Origin: Actinoplanes sandaracinus
Lineage (GTDB): Bacteria > Actinomycetota > Actinomycetes > Mycobacteriales > Micromonosporaceae
Reading direction: 5' to 3'
Assembly: GCF_030009775.1 (NCBI RefSeq)
Contig: NZ_JASCTH010000015.1
Span: forward strand, 116,187 to 180,186
DNA: 64,000 nt
Part shown: in pieces, positions 16,613 to 27,605 of the stretch
Position numbering within the stretch: the first letter of the stretch is position 1
Layout: each line of letters starts with the position of its first letter
Made by a program: the position numbers and the translations under genes
Notes under the pieces: generated by a model
What the model was told of the DNA's origin: nothing
What the model saw: only the letters and a program-made list of their open reading frames with translations
Databases searched by the model: none

Positions 16613-18887
16613 TCTTTCACCAGGAGAGCGACGGGGTAGGTGTGCAGCAGCTCAGCGACCGACAGGCGGTTCCCGCCGTAGCTGGTATTGGTGAACACTT
16701 CCGTCCAGCTGTGTCCGTCCAGTGACAGCGTGGTGTCCCCCCAGCCGCCGTGCCGTGACAATCCGACCGGCAGCCGGGTGGCGACCGCCACCACCCCGCC
16801 GCGGTCGAAGGCGAGCACGTGCTCGGGAACCCGCCCGTCGGCGAAGACCGGGCGGTAGCCGGCGAACAGTTCCGGACGCTCCCGGCGCAGCCGCAGCACC
16901 CGGCTGGTGACGAGCAGCTTGGCCGCGCCGGTCTCGTCGACCGGGGGCAGCCAGCCGTCGTCGAGGCGGCCGAGCAGCTCACGGCGCGCGCCGAAGTCGA
17001 CCGGGCGGCGGTTGTCCGGGTCGACCAGCGAGTGGTCCCACAGCTCGGTGCCCTGGTAGACGTCCGGCACGCCGGGCATGGCGAGCTGCACCAGTTTCTG
17101 GCCGAGCGAGTTGGACCAGCCGGGCGGGGTGATCGACGCGGCGAAGTCGGCGACCTCACGGTGCACGGCCGGGTCGTCGTAGATCTTGTCGACCATCTGC
17201 CGCAGAGCGGTCTCGAACCCGGAGTCCGGTTTCAGCCACGACGTTCCCGTTCCGGCTTCCCGGGCCGCTTTCACGGCGTACGCCTGCAGTCGCTCTCGGG
17301 AGATCGGCCACGCGCCGACCGCGACCTGCCAGATGAGATGGGCCAGCGCCGGGTCCGGGAGCGGGGCGAACCGGACCCACCGGCGCACCACCTCGGTCCA
17401 GTCGCCGGGCACCTCGGCCAGGACCGCCAGGCGGGCCCGCACGTCCTCGCCGCGTTTGGTGTCGTGGGTGGAGAGCGAGGTCATGGTGTCCGGCCACTCG
17501 GCGAGCCGCTGCTCGGCGAAGTCGTGGAACTCGTCCACGGTGACGCCGAACTTGGCCGGGTCGTTGCCCACCTCGTTGCGGGCCACGAACCGGGTCCACC
17601 GGTAGAACGCGTTGTCCTCCACGCCCTTGGCCATCACCGCGCCGGTGAACTGCTGGAAGCGGATGGACAGCTCGTCGGCGGGGTTGCGCAGCCGAGCGGT
17701 GAGCTGGTCCAGGACCGGGATCAGATGCGGGCGGCGGCGACCCGCCTCGGAGCGGGCCACCGCCAGGTGGCGGCTGCCCGCGGGCAGGTAGGAGCGGTAG
17801 ACCGGGAAGCAGGCGGCGAGTTCGGCGAGGCCCTGAGCCGCGTCCTCGATGTCGGGTGCGAGCCGCGCGAGCCGCCCCAGCTCGGCGGCCAGCACCTTGG
17901 TGGCGACGTCATGCTTGGCGGCGTGGACGAGGTCCTGCCACGAGGTCGTGGCGCCGGTCAGGTGGTGGTCGAGGGTGTCGAAGAAGGCTTCCGTGCCGGG
18001 GTCCACGAAAACCCCGTTGACCTCGGCCATCGCGTCGTACCCGGTGGTGCCGGCGACCGGCCAGGGCGGCAGCTTCTCGCCCGGCTCCAGGATCTTCTCG
18101 ACCACGATCCAGGCGTCCGGGGCGGCGTCATGCAGCCGGTCGAAGTACCCGCCGGGGTCGCGCAGCCCGTCCGGGTGGTCGACCCGGATGCCCTGCACCA
18201 GGCCCTCGTTGTACCAGCGGAGGATCTCGGCGTGGGTGGCGGCGAAGACGTCCGGGTCCTCGACCCGCAGCCCGGCCAGATCGGTGATGGCGAAGAACCG
18301 CCGGTAGTTGATCTCGCGGTCCCCACGGGTCCAGTCGGCCAGCTCGTAGTGCTGCCGGTCGTGCACCTCGCGGGGGCTGCCGTCGCCGGTGCCGTCGGCG
18401 ATCGGGTACCGCTTGTCGTGGTAACGCAGCTCACCGTCCTCGACGCGCAGGTCGTCGAGCGCGTCCGGGGAGTCGGCCAGGACCGGCAGCAGCACCCGCC
18501 CGCGCGACCAGTCGATGTCGTAGAAGCCCGCGAACTCGGACTTCTGGCCGTTCTTCAGAACGTCCCACCAGGTCGGGTTCGCCGCCGGCACGGCTACGCC
18601 GGCGTGGTTCGGGACGATGTCGACGACCAGACCCAGACCGGCGGCCTTGAGGGCGCGGTCGAGCGCGGCCAGCCCTTCGGCCCCACCGATCTCCGGGCCG
18701 ACCCGCGAGTGGTCGGCCACGTCATAGCCGTGCTCCGAGCCGGGACCCGCGGTCAGCAGCGGCGCCGAGTAGAGGTGACCGGCCCCGAGATCGGCCAGGT
18801 AGTCGGCGATCTCGGCGGCGGCCGTCAACGGGAAGTCGGGGCGGACCTGAACGCGGTAGGTGCCACTGGGGCGGTTGGGCTGGGGCA

Positions 18888-18891
<4 letters not shown>
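16609..18891 (-). CDS. treY: malto-oligosyltrehalose synthase
   Basis: GH13 intramolecular transglucosylase that turns the reducing-end alpha-1,4 link of maltodextrin into an alpha,alpha-1,1 link. The length of 760 residues fits TreY. Visible motifs: TYRVQVRPDFPLTAAAEI at the N-terminus, GHLYSAPLL, VDIVPNHAGV, GIRVDHPDGLRDP with the nucleophile Asp, IVVEKILEPGEKLP with the catalytic Glu, and STHDTKRGEDVRAR. ATGA overlaps with both treX and treZ show strict translational coupling. Confidence 0.97.
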
Positions 18892-20999
<2,108 letters not shown>

Positions 21000-21069
21000 A
21001 ACCGTGCTCCTGCCCCTCGGCCGTCCCTGTGATCGCGGCCGGCGGAGGCTTGCTATGCCCGTCCGTGGG

Positions 21070-21184
21070 ACCGGCTAATCCTGCCCGGCCGCGTCAGCGG
21101 TAATTCTCTCGGACTTCACTGCTAACGTCGGCCCGACTGTCCGGTTAGCCGCTGATATCTCCCCGTCCGGGGGTTTAGCCGGCC
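21070..21184. promoter_or_regulatory. three TTAGCCG motifs in the divergent treX/GH133 region
   Basis: CGGTTAGCCGC (21142-21152), GGGTTTAGCCGG (21171-21182) and, inverted, GGATTAGCCGGT (21070-21081) share the core TTAGCCG. They sit between two divergent glycogen-metabolism operons. They may be operators for a carbohydrate regulator; chance is not excluded. Confidence 0.4.
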
Positions 21185-21207
21185 CGAGATTGAGCATTTG
21201 AGGCACC

Positions 21208-23256
21208 GTGCCGCGGAGTGATCCGATCATCTTTGGGCCGCAGATCTGCGGTTCGCTCGCCCATGACGCGGGCCGAGGACGGGAATGGCTGGTCACCGAT
21301 GGGCTCGGCGGCTATGCGAGCGGCACCGTCAGCAACCTGCGTACGCGCCGCGAGCACGCGCTGCTGACCGTCCTCGACCATGTGGGATTGGCCACACTCG
21401 ACCTCACCGTCACGTTGCCCTCCGGATCCAAAGTCCCGCTTTACACCCATGTCTGGGCATCCGGCGCCATCGAGCCGTCCGGGCACCGGCACCTGGAGAC
21501 CTTCACCCTCCAGCAGGGCCTCCCCCGCTGGCGGTGGCGGATCGGCGACGTGGTCATCGAGCGGGAGTTGGCCATGCGCCACGGCCACCCGTCGCTCGCC
21601 GTCGTGTACCGGGTGGTCAGCGCGCCCGGCCCGATCGGCCTCGCCGTCGCCGCGATGTGCACCTGGCGGACCTCGCACACCACACGCCGCGCCACCGGCC
21701 CCGGCCTGATCGCCGAACAGGCCGCCGGCGGGGTGATCATCGACGGCGCCTACCGCCTCCACGGCCCCGGCTGGCAGCCCGCCGGCTCCTGGCACCTCGA
21801 CGTGCGCACCGACGACGCCGTCGAGGACCTCTGGCACGCCGGAACCTTCTGCCGGCAGGCGGGCCCCGGCGGCACGCTGGAGATCTCCGCCTGGGCCGGC
21901 CGGATCGACCAGATCCCGCCACCGCCGCCGGTGGTCATCGCCGCCGAGCGCGAGCGCGCCCATCGCCTGGTCACCCTTTCCAAAGCCGAGGGGTACGCGG
22001 AAACGCTCGTCCTCGCCGCCGACAAGTTCATCGTCCGGGCCGCCGACGGACCCGACGTCGTGGCCGGCTATCCCGGGCAGGGCCGCTGGGCGGGCGACAC
22101 GATGGCCGCCTACGAAGGGCTGTTCCTGGACACCGGCCGGGTCGACGAGGGCCGGGAGCTGCTGATCGCGCGGACCCGCGCGGCCGCCCGGGACTTGCGC
22201 ACCCCGCCCGCGCCATGGCTCCGGCACGACCCGCTGGACGCGCCTTTGTGGCTGGTTCACGCGGTGGACCGGCACGTGTCGCGGACCGGTGACGGCGCTC
22301 TGGCCGCCAAACTGGCCGCGCCGCTGGGCCGCCTGCTGCGCCACCACCTCGGCGGCGCCGGGCCGCTCGCGGTGGATCCGGCCGACGGCCTGCTGCGCCT
22401 CTCCGCCCCGCCCGGCGCCGGCTCGGCGGTGACTTCCCCCGGCGTCCCGGACCAGCCCTCTGCCGGCGCCCCGGACCAGCCCTTCCCCGGCGCCCCGGAC
22501 CAGCCATCTACCGGTGGCCCGGGCCAGCCCTTCCCCGGCGCCCCGGACCAGCCATCTACCGGTGGCCCGGGCCAGCCCTCCGCCGGCGCCTCGGACTGGA
22601 GCGAGGCGCCGCGGATCGGCAAGCCCGTGGAGATCAACGCGCTCTGGGTGAACGCCCTGGCCGCGATGTGTGACCTGCTCGCCGAGGCCGGCCGTGACGA
22701 CGCCGAGCCGCGCGCCCGGCACACCCTGGCCCGCGCCTCGTTCGTGGCCCGCTTCCCCGCGCCCGAGGGCTGGCTCTACGACGTGATCGAAGGCCCCGCC
22801 ACCACCTATCCGCTCGGCGCCGGCGCCCACCACGACGACCCGTCACTGCGGCCCCACCAACTGCTCGCCTGGTCCCTGCCGCACGCGCCGATGCGCGGCC
22901 ACGGCGGTGCTGCCGTCCGTGCCGCCGGTGAAGCCCTACTCACCCCGCTCGGCCCGCGCACCCTGGCCCCCGGCGAGTACGGCTACCAGTCCCACCAGCC
23001 CGGCGCCCTCGACATGGCCCATCACCAGGGCACGGTGTGGACCTGGCTGATCGGCCCGTACGCGGATGCCCGCGCCGCCGTCGGACTGCCCGTGGAAGGC
23101 CTGCTCACCGCCCTGGACGCGCACCTGAGCGAGTGGGGCGCCGGTTCGATCAGCGAGACCGCCGAGGGCGACGCCCCGCACCGGGCGACCGGCGTCCCGT
23201 TCTCGGCCCGCTCGGTCGCCGAGGTCCTGCGAATCAAACAGAGGTACATGCCGTGA
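21208..23256 (+). CDS. GH133-type amylo-alpha-1,6-glucosidase (glycogen debranching)
   Basis: Archaeal/bacterial-type glycogen debranching enzyme, 682 residues. The N-terminal domain has the hallmark EWLVTDGLGGYASGTVSNLRTRREHALL. The C-terminal (alpha/alpha)6 barrel holds YPGQGRWAGDTMAAYEGLFLDTGR, GKPVEINALWVNALAAM and YQSHQPGALDMAHHQGTVWTWLIGPY. A repeat-built insertion (residues 412-467) lies directly before the conserved GKPVEINALW segment. The start is the GTG at 21208, with GAGG six bases upstream. Downstream, GTGA overlaps lead through a 50-codon ORF to a GT4 gene; together they suggest glycogen or maltooligosaccharide turnover. Confidence 0.92.
   Translation: MPRSDPIIFGPQICGSLAHDAGRGREWLVTDGLGGYASGTVSNLRTRREHALLTVLDHVGLATLDLTVTLPSGSKVPLYTHVWASGAIEPSGHRHLETFTLQQGLPRWRWRIGDVVIERELAMRHGHPSLAVVYRVVSAPGPIGLAVAAMCTWRTSHTTRRATGPGLIAEQAAGGVIIDGAYRLHGPGWQPAGSWHLDVRTDDAVEDLWHAGTFCRQAGPGGTLEISAWAGRIDQIPPPPPVVIAAERERAHRLVTLSKAEGYAETLVLAADKFIVRAADGPDVVAGYPGQGRWAGDTMAAYEGLFLDTGRVDEGRELLIARTRAAARDLRTPPAPWLRHDPLDAPLWLVHAVDRHVSRTGDGALAAKLAAPLGRLLRHHLGGAGPLAVDPADGLLRLSAPPGAGSAVTSPGVPDQPSAGAPDQPFPGAPDQPSTGGPGQPFPGAPDQPSTGGPGQPSAGASDWSEAPRIGKPVEINALWVNALAAMCDLLAEAGRDDAEPRARHTLARASFVARFPAPEGWLYDVIEGPATTYPLGAGAHHDDPSLRPHQLLAWSLPHAPMRGHGGAAVRAAGEALLTPLGPRTLAPGEYGYQSHQPGALDMAHHQGTVWTWLIGPYADARAAVGLPVEGLLTALDAHLSEWGAGSISETAEGDAPHRATGVPFSARSVAEVLRIKQRYMP
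22441..22608 (+). repeat. seven tandem 24-bp repeats inside the GH133 gene
   Basis: Seven units of 24 bp (GGCGCCCCGGACCAGCCCTC type) encode GAPDQPST, GGPGQPFP and related octapeptides. Two 48-bp pairs are nearly identical, which points to recent duplication. The frame is kept. Confidence 0.93.
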
Positions 23257-23405
23257 CCGACCGCACCGAACGGCAGCCTGCCGCCGGGTCCCGCACCGAA
23301 CGGCAGCCCGCCGCCGGGCCCCGCACCGAACGGCAGCCCGCCGCCGGGCCCCGCACCGGACGGCGGCCGGGATGCCCCGCGAGGGCGACGGGAGCCGGCC
23401 GGTGA
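23253..23405 (+). CDS. 50-codon repeat-built ORF bridging two genes by GTGA overlaps
   Basis: A small frame starts at GTG 23253, which overlaps the GH133 stop as GTGA. It ends with the TGA at 23403-23405, which overlaps the GTG start of the GT4 gene, again as GTGA. It encodes a basic peptide, TERQPAAGPR repeated about three times and then RTGRRPGCPARATGAGR. The 30-bp unit length keeps the frame. It has no known domain. It may be a real small protein or a translational bridge that carries ribosomes to the next gene. The alternative is that the GT4 gene starts at ATG 23372 and this frame is accidental. Confidence 0.45.
   Translation: MTDRTERQPAAGSRTERQPAAGPRTERQPAAGPRTGRRPGCPARATGAGR
23262..23371 (+). 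repeat. 30-bp tandem repeats between GH133 and GT4 genes
   Basis: Units 23262-23291, 23292-23321 and 23322-23351 differ by only one or two bases; a partial fourth runs to 23371. The unit begins CGCACCGAACGGCAGCC. Confidence 0.95.
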
Positions 23406-24679
23406 CCCGGATCCTCATGTTGAGCTGGGAATATCCGCCGCTGCTCGTGGGCGGGCTGGGCCGGCACGTGCACGCCCTGGCCACCAGCCTGGTCCAGGCC
23501 GGGCACGAGGTCACCGTGGTCACCCGGCACACCCCCGGCGCGCTCCTGGAGGAATACACCGAGGGTGTCCGGGTGGTCCGCGCCCCCGACGACCCGCCCG
23601 CCTTCGAGGTGGCCGACGGCAACCTGCTGGCCTGGGCGGTCGCCTTCAACCACACGCTCACCCGAGCCGCCCTGCGCGCCGCCCGCACCGGCGGCTTCGA
23701 CGTGGTGCACGCCCACGACTGGCTGGTCGCGCACACCGCGGTCACCCTGCGCGACCACCTGGACGTGCCGCTGGTGGCCACCGTCCACGCCACCGAGTCC
23801 GGCCGCCACCAGGGCTGGCTGCCGGCCGCCCACAACCGCACCATCGACGACGTCGAACGCTGGCTGACCACCGAGTCGGTACGCGTGATCGTCTGCTCCG
23901 ACTACATGAAACGCGAGGTCGGCCGGCTCTTCGAGGTGCCCGCCGGCCGTACCGACGTGGTCCGCAACGGCGTCGACGCGTTGCGCTGGCGGGCCCGGCC
24001 CCGCGCGGTCGCCGCCGCCCGCGCCCGCTACGCCGGGGACGGCCCGTTGATCAGTTACGCCGGCCGGCTCGTCTACGAGAAGGGCGTTCAGCACCTGCTC
24101 GCCGCCGTGCCGGTGCTCCGGGAACACCATCCGGGGCTGCGCGTGGTGATCGCGGGCGACGGCCCGTACCGGGAAGAACTGGAAGTCCTCGCCGCCGACG
24201 CCGCCGGGTCGGGGGTGACGTTCGCCGGTTTCCTCGGCGGCCACGAACTGACCGCGCTGATGGGCGCCTCGGACTGCTACGTGGTGCCGAGCATCTACGA
24301 GCCGTTCGGGATGGTCGCCCTGGAGGCCGCGGCCGCCGGCACCCCGGTCGCCGTCGCCGACACCGGCGGTCTGGCCGAGATCGTCGAACACGGCGTGACC
24401 GGGGTCAAGTTCGCCTCCGGTGACCCCCGGGCGCTGGCCGGGGCGGTCGGCGTGGTCTTGGCCGACCGTGACTACGCCCGTGCCCTGGCGTTGCGGGCCC
24501 ACGAGCGGGTCCGCGCTGACTTCAACTGGCCGGCCATCGCCGGGCAGACCGCCGCCGTCTACGGACGGGTCCTCGACTCGGACGCCGGCCGCGTCTCCCG
24601 TGAGGCCGAACACGTGCTCGCCCACACCGGCAAGGTCAGAACCAGTGGGGACTCGCTACGGCCGCGACTGGGTGGGTAG
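23402..24679 (+). CDS. GT4-family glycosyltransferase, glycogen synthase-like
   Basis: Retaining GT-B glycosyltransferase of 425 residues. The N-terminal half has ILMLSWEYPPLLVGGLGRHVHALA, the glycogen-synthase-like loop. The GT4 domain has YAGRLVYEKGVQHLLAAVPVL and the catalytic VPSIYEPFGMVALEAAAAGTPVAV motif. It probably elongates alpha-1,4-glucan or makes maltose-1-phosphate (GlgA/GlgM-like); the choice cannot be made from sequence alone. The GTG at 23402 has GGGAG upstream and overlaps the preceding small frame; ATG 23372 would add ten residues. The neighbouring debranching enzyme supports an alpha-glucan role. Confidence 0.88.
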   Translation: MTRILMLSWEYPPLLVGGLGRHVHALATSLVQAGHEVTVVTRHTPGALLEEYTEGVRVVRAPDDPPAFEVADGNLLAWAVAFNHTLTRAALRAARTGGFDVVHAHDWLVAHTAVTLRDHLDVPLVATVHATESGRHQGWLPAAHNRTIDDVERWLTTESVRVIVCSDYMKREVGRLFEVPAGRTDVVRNGVDALRWRARPRAVAAARARYAGDGPLISYAGRLVYEKGVQHLLAAVPVLREHHPGLRVVIAGDGPYREELEVLAADAAGSGVTFAGFLGGHELTALMGASDCYVVPSIYEPFGMVALEAAAAGTPVAVADTGGLAEIVEHGVTGVKFASGDPRALAGAVGVVLADRDYARALALRAHERVRADFNWPAIAGQTAAVYGRVLDSDAGRVSREAEHVLAHTGKVRTSGDSLRPRLGG

Positions 24680-24807
24680 GAGCCGCGCGACCACGTCGTG
24701 CCGGCCGCGACCTCGCGTGTCCCGGGACTTGCGCGTGAGTCGCGCTGCGGGCCGGCGCGGAGCGGACCTCGCGCGGATGCCACGGCGCCTGTGCTGGCCG
24801 TACAGAC

Positions 24808-25740
24808 TCAGAGGGTTGACGAATAGACCGACAACCCGGTGTGCGCGGCGGACAGCAACGGCGCCGGGACCTGATGTTTCGCGGCCTCGGCGACCATGTC
24901 GCCGACGATCGCGTCGCCCTCGACCGGCAGGCCCTGGATGAGGTCGCGGTACATCGACGAGGTGGTCGGCTCGGTCGTGGCGATGGTGGCCTCCAGCATC
25001 GCCGCGGCCCTGCCCTGGATCGGGTGGCCGGCGGCGGCCGCGACCGCGGACGCCTCGGCGGCGATCGCGTGCAGGAACTCCGGCCCGCCGGGCGCCTTGT
25101 GGATCGCGCCGATCGAGCCGCGCAACAGGGTGGTGGCAGCCCCGAGGGTGGCCAGCATGACCCATTTGTCCCAGAGTTCCTGAACGATCGTGGTGGACGG
25201 CCGGGAGTCGAATCCGGCGCCGCTCAGCGCCTCGGTGACCGCCGCCAGCCGCCCGTCCTCATCCTGGCCGGAGGAGGCGGACCAGGAGGAGTCGCCGAGC
25301 GGACCGTAGGAGAGCCGGTGCAGCCCGCTCATCTGGACGACGTCGCCGTCCTCGTCGAGCGTGCCGTGGATCATGCAGACGCCACCCCAGGCCCGGTCGG
25401 CGCCGAACCGCTGGATCAGCTCGCCGATGTGCCGCATGCCGTTGAGCAGCGGCACGATCACGGCGTCCCGGCCGGCCGCGGGCGCGAGATCGGAGAGCGC
25501 CTGGTGCAGCGAGTAGCTCTTGACCGCGATCAGGATCAGGTCGTAGACGCCGTCGACCTCGGTGATCAGCCGCGGGGTGAGGACGGTCTCGCCGCCGGGG
25601 CTCTTGATGCGCAGGCCGCGCTCGGCGAGACGCCGCGCACGGCCCGGCCGGACCAGGAAGGTCACGTCCCGGCCGGCCTGGGCGAGGCGGCCGCCGAAGT
25701 AGCCGCCGGTCGCCCCGGCCCCGACCATGAGAATCCTCAT
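24808..25740 (-). CDS. ketopantoate reductase family oxidoreductase
   Basis: 2-dehydropantoate 2-reductase (ApbA/PanE) family, 310 residues. The N-terminal Rossmann fold is MRILMVGAGATGGYFGGRLAQAG. Central NGM and the helical C-terminal domain (ELWDKWVMLATLGAATTLLRGSIGAI) are present with the catalytic Lys of DKW. The ATG at 25740 overlaps the upstream UBP zinc-finger stop as ATGA. The location beside an antiporter rather than other pantothenate genes makes the exact substrate uncertain; many family members act on other 2-keto acids. Confidence 0.88.
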   Translation of the reverse strand: MRILMVGAGATGGYFGGRLAQAGRDVTFLVRPGRARRLAERGLRIKSPGGETVLTPRLITEVDGVYDLILIAVKSYSLHQALSDLAPAAGRDAVIVPLLNGMRHIGELIQRFGADRAWGGVCMIHGTLDEDGDVVQMSGLHRLSYGPLGDSSWSASSGQDEDGRLAAVTEALSGAGFDSRPSTTIVQELWDKWVMLATLGAATTLLRGSIGAIHKAPGGPEFLHAIAAEASAVAAAAGHPIQGRAAAMLEATIATTEPTTSSMYRDLIQGLPVEGDAIVGDMVAEAAKHQVPAPLLSAAHTGLSVYSSTL

Positions 25741-26000
25741 CCCAGCTGCTCGTCCTCGTAGCACCAGCGCCAGGACTCCCCGGGCTCGAACGAGCGCATC
25801 ACCGGGTGTCCGTCGGCGGCGTGGTGCGCGGTCATGTGCCGCCGCGGCGACGAGTCACAGCACGCCACCAGCCCGCAGGACAGGCAGAGGCGCAGGTGCA
25901 CCCAGCTGCGGAAGCCGGCGGCCGCGCACTGCGGGCAACCGTCCTCGTACGCGCTCAGCGGCGCGGGCTCGGTCGTCTCCTGGAGATGCTGGCAGGTCAA
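25737..26000 (-). CDS. UBP-type zinc finger protein
   Basis: An 87-residue protein that is essentially one ZnF-UBP domain: CQHL, GCPQC, LRLCLSCGLVACC, RRHMTAHHAADGHPVMRSF and the closing WRWCYEDE. In eukaryotes the fold binds ubiquitin C-termini; bacteria lack ubiquitin, so the ligand here is unknown. It is translationally coupled by ATGA on both sides (antiporter upstream, ketopantoate reductase downstream). Such a domain next to or fused to CPA1 antiporters suggests a regulatory partner of the transporter. Confidence 0.92.
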   Translation of the reverse strand: MTCQHLQETTEPAPLSAYEDGCPQCAAAGFRSWVHLRLCLSCGLVACCDSSPRRHMTAHHAADGHPVMRSFEPGESWRWCYEDEQLG

Positions 26001-27571
26001 TCGTCACTCCGTTGCAGCTGGGACTCTTCGAGGTCGAGTTCGCGCTGGGCGCGCACCAGGACCTCCTCGGGGATGCGCCCCTCGTTCCGGGCGATCTTGA
26101 AGACGTGCCGTTCGGCTTTGATCATCTCGCGCCGGAGCCGGCCGTACGCCGCCGACGGGGTTTCCTGGTCCTGGCTGCCGAGCCGTTCCCAGGCGTTGTT
26201 GCCGCGGCTCTCCACCAGACCGCGCAGCCGGTCCACCACCGAGTCGGGCGCTCCGTCGGCGTGCTCGTCGAGCGCCTCCAGCGCGGCCCGGCCCGCCGCG
26301 TGCTGCACCCCGGCCTCGGCCAGGGCGTCCTGTGCGCTGCTGTCTTCCCGCACCTTCAGGCGGCGGGCCAGCCACGGCAGGGTGGTGCCCTGCACCAGCA
26401 GGGTCAGCACGATGACCGCGAACGCGACGAAGACGAACAGGTCACGCGGGTAGTCGGGGGCGTTGTCCTCACCGGGCATGGGCAGGATCTGGGCGGCGGC
26501 CAGGGTCACCACGCCGCGCATCCCGGCCCAGGCGATCACCGTGGGCACGGCCACCGGCGGCCGGGTCTCCCGATTGCGGATGCTCGGGATCAGCCGGGCC
26601 AGGTAGGTCGCCGGGTACATCCAGGCGAACCGGACGATCAGCAGGGCCGCGAAGACCACCCCGGTGACCCGCAGCGTGGTCGCCATGTCGGTCTCGATGT
26701 CGCCCACGACGGTGCGCAACTGCAGGCCGACCAGCAGGAAGACCACGCCTTCCAGCAGGAAGATGATCAGCCGCCAGACCGCCTCCATCTGCAGCCGGGA
26801 GGTGGCCGACAGCAGATAGGGGATGCGGTGGCCGAGGTAGAGGCCGGCGACGACGACGGCCACGACGCTGGACGTGTGCAGCTTCTCCGCGACGATCACG
26901 ACGACGAACGGGGTGAGCAGCGCCACCGCGTCGTCCAGCAGCGGGTCCTCGATCTTCCGGTGCAGCCAGGCCAGCGCGGCCGCGAACGCCAGCCCGATCG
27001 CCAGGCCACCGCCGGCGGTCACCACCACGTCCTTGCTGATCTCCCAGAAACCGATCGCGGTCCCGGTCAGCGCGCCGATCGCGACCCGGACCATGACCAG
27101 CGCGGTCGCGTCGTTGAGCAGGCTCTCGCCCTCGAGGATGGTGACGACGCGCCGGGGCAGGCCCACCCGGCGGGCGATCGCCGTCGCGGAGACGGCGTCC
27201 GGCGGCGCGACGATCGCGCCGAGCGCGACGCACGCCGACAACGGCACAGCGGGCAGCAGCAGATGTACGAGAAAGCCCACCACCAGCGCGGTCAGCACCA
27301 CCAGGCCCACCGCCAGGAGCAGGATGGGCCGCAGCGCGAGCCGGAACGCCGGCACCGAGGTCTGCAGCGCGGCCACGTAGAGCAGCGGCGGCAGGATCCC
27401 GATCAGCACGAGCTCGTGCTCCAGGTGGGCCTCGGGGAACCCGGGCACGTAGGACAGGCCGAGGCCGGCGAGGAGCAGCACCAGCGGCGCCACGAAACCG
27501 AGCCTGCGGGCCAGGGCCGCACCGACGACGGAGATCGCCACCAGCACGACTGTGTCGACGATCGTCTCCAT
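25997..27571 (-). CDS. CPA1-family Na+/H+ antiporter
   Basis: Monovalent cation:proton antiporter, 524 residues, about 12 membrane helices up to residue 400. Signature motifs are LGAIVAPPDAVSATAIAR and ILEGESLLNDATALVMVR (ion-binding Asp). A cytoplasmic tail of about 120 residues rich in charged helices is typical of the NhaP/YjcE group. A TAAGCT hexamer ends 7 bases before the ATG at 27571, so the transcript may be leaderless. First gene of the three-gene operon antiporter-UBP-ketopantoate reductase. Confidence 0.95.
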   Translation of the reverse strand: METIVDTVVLVAISVVGAALARRLGFVAPLVLLLAGLGLSYVPGFPEAHLEHELVLIGILPPLLYVAALQTSVPAFRLALRPILLLAVGLVVLTALVVGFLVHLLLPAVPLSACVALGAIVAPPDAVSATAIARRVGLPRRVVTILEGESLLNDATALVMVRVAIGALTGTAIGFWEISKDVVVTAGGGLAIGLAFAAALAWLHRKIEDPLLDDAVALLTPFVVVIVAEKLHTSSVVAVVVAGLYLGHRIPYLLSATSRLQMEAVWRLIIFLLEGVVFLLVGLQLRTVVGDIETDMATTLRVTGVVFAALLIVRFAWMYPATYLARLIPSIRNRETRPPVAVPTVIAWAGMRGVVTLAAAQILPMPGEDNAPDYPRDLFVFVAFAVIVLTLLVQGTTLPWLARRLKVREDSSAQDALAEAGVQHAAGRAALEALDEHADGAPDSVVDRLRGLVESRGNNAWERLGSQDQETPSAAYGRLRREMIKAERHVFKIARNEGRIPEEVLVRAQRELDLEESQLQRSDD

Positions 27572-27578
27572 GCCGGGA

Positions 27579-27584
27579 AGCTTA
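27579..27584 (-). promoter_or_regulatory. -10 hexamer for a leaderless antiporter mRNA
   Basis: TAAGCT on the minus strand followed by seven bases and ATG 27571; no ribosome site between. Confidence 0.55.
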
Positions 27585-27605
27585 GAGAGTCGCCGGGGCG
27601 GTCCC

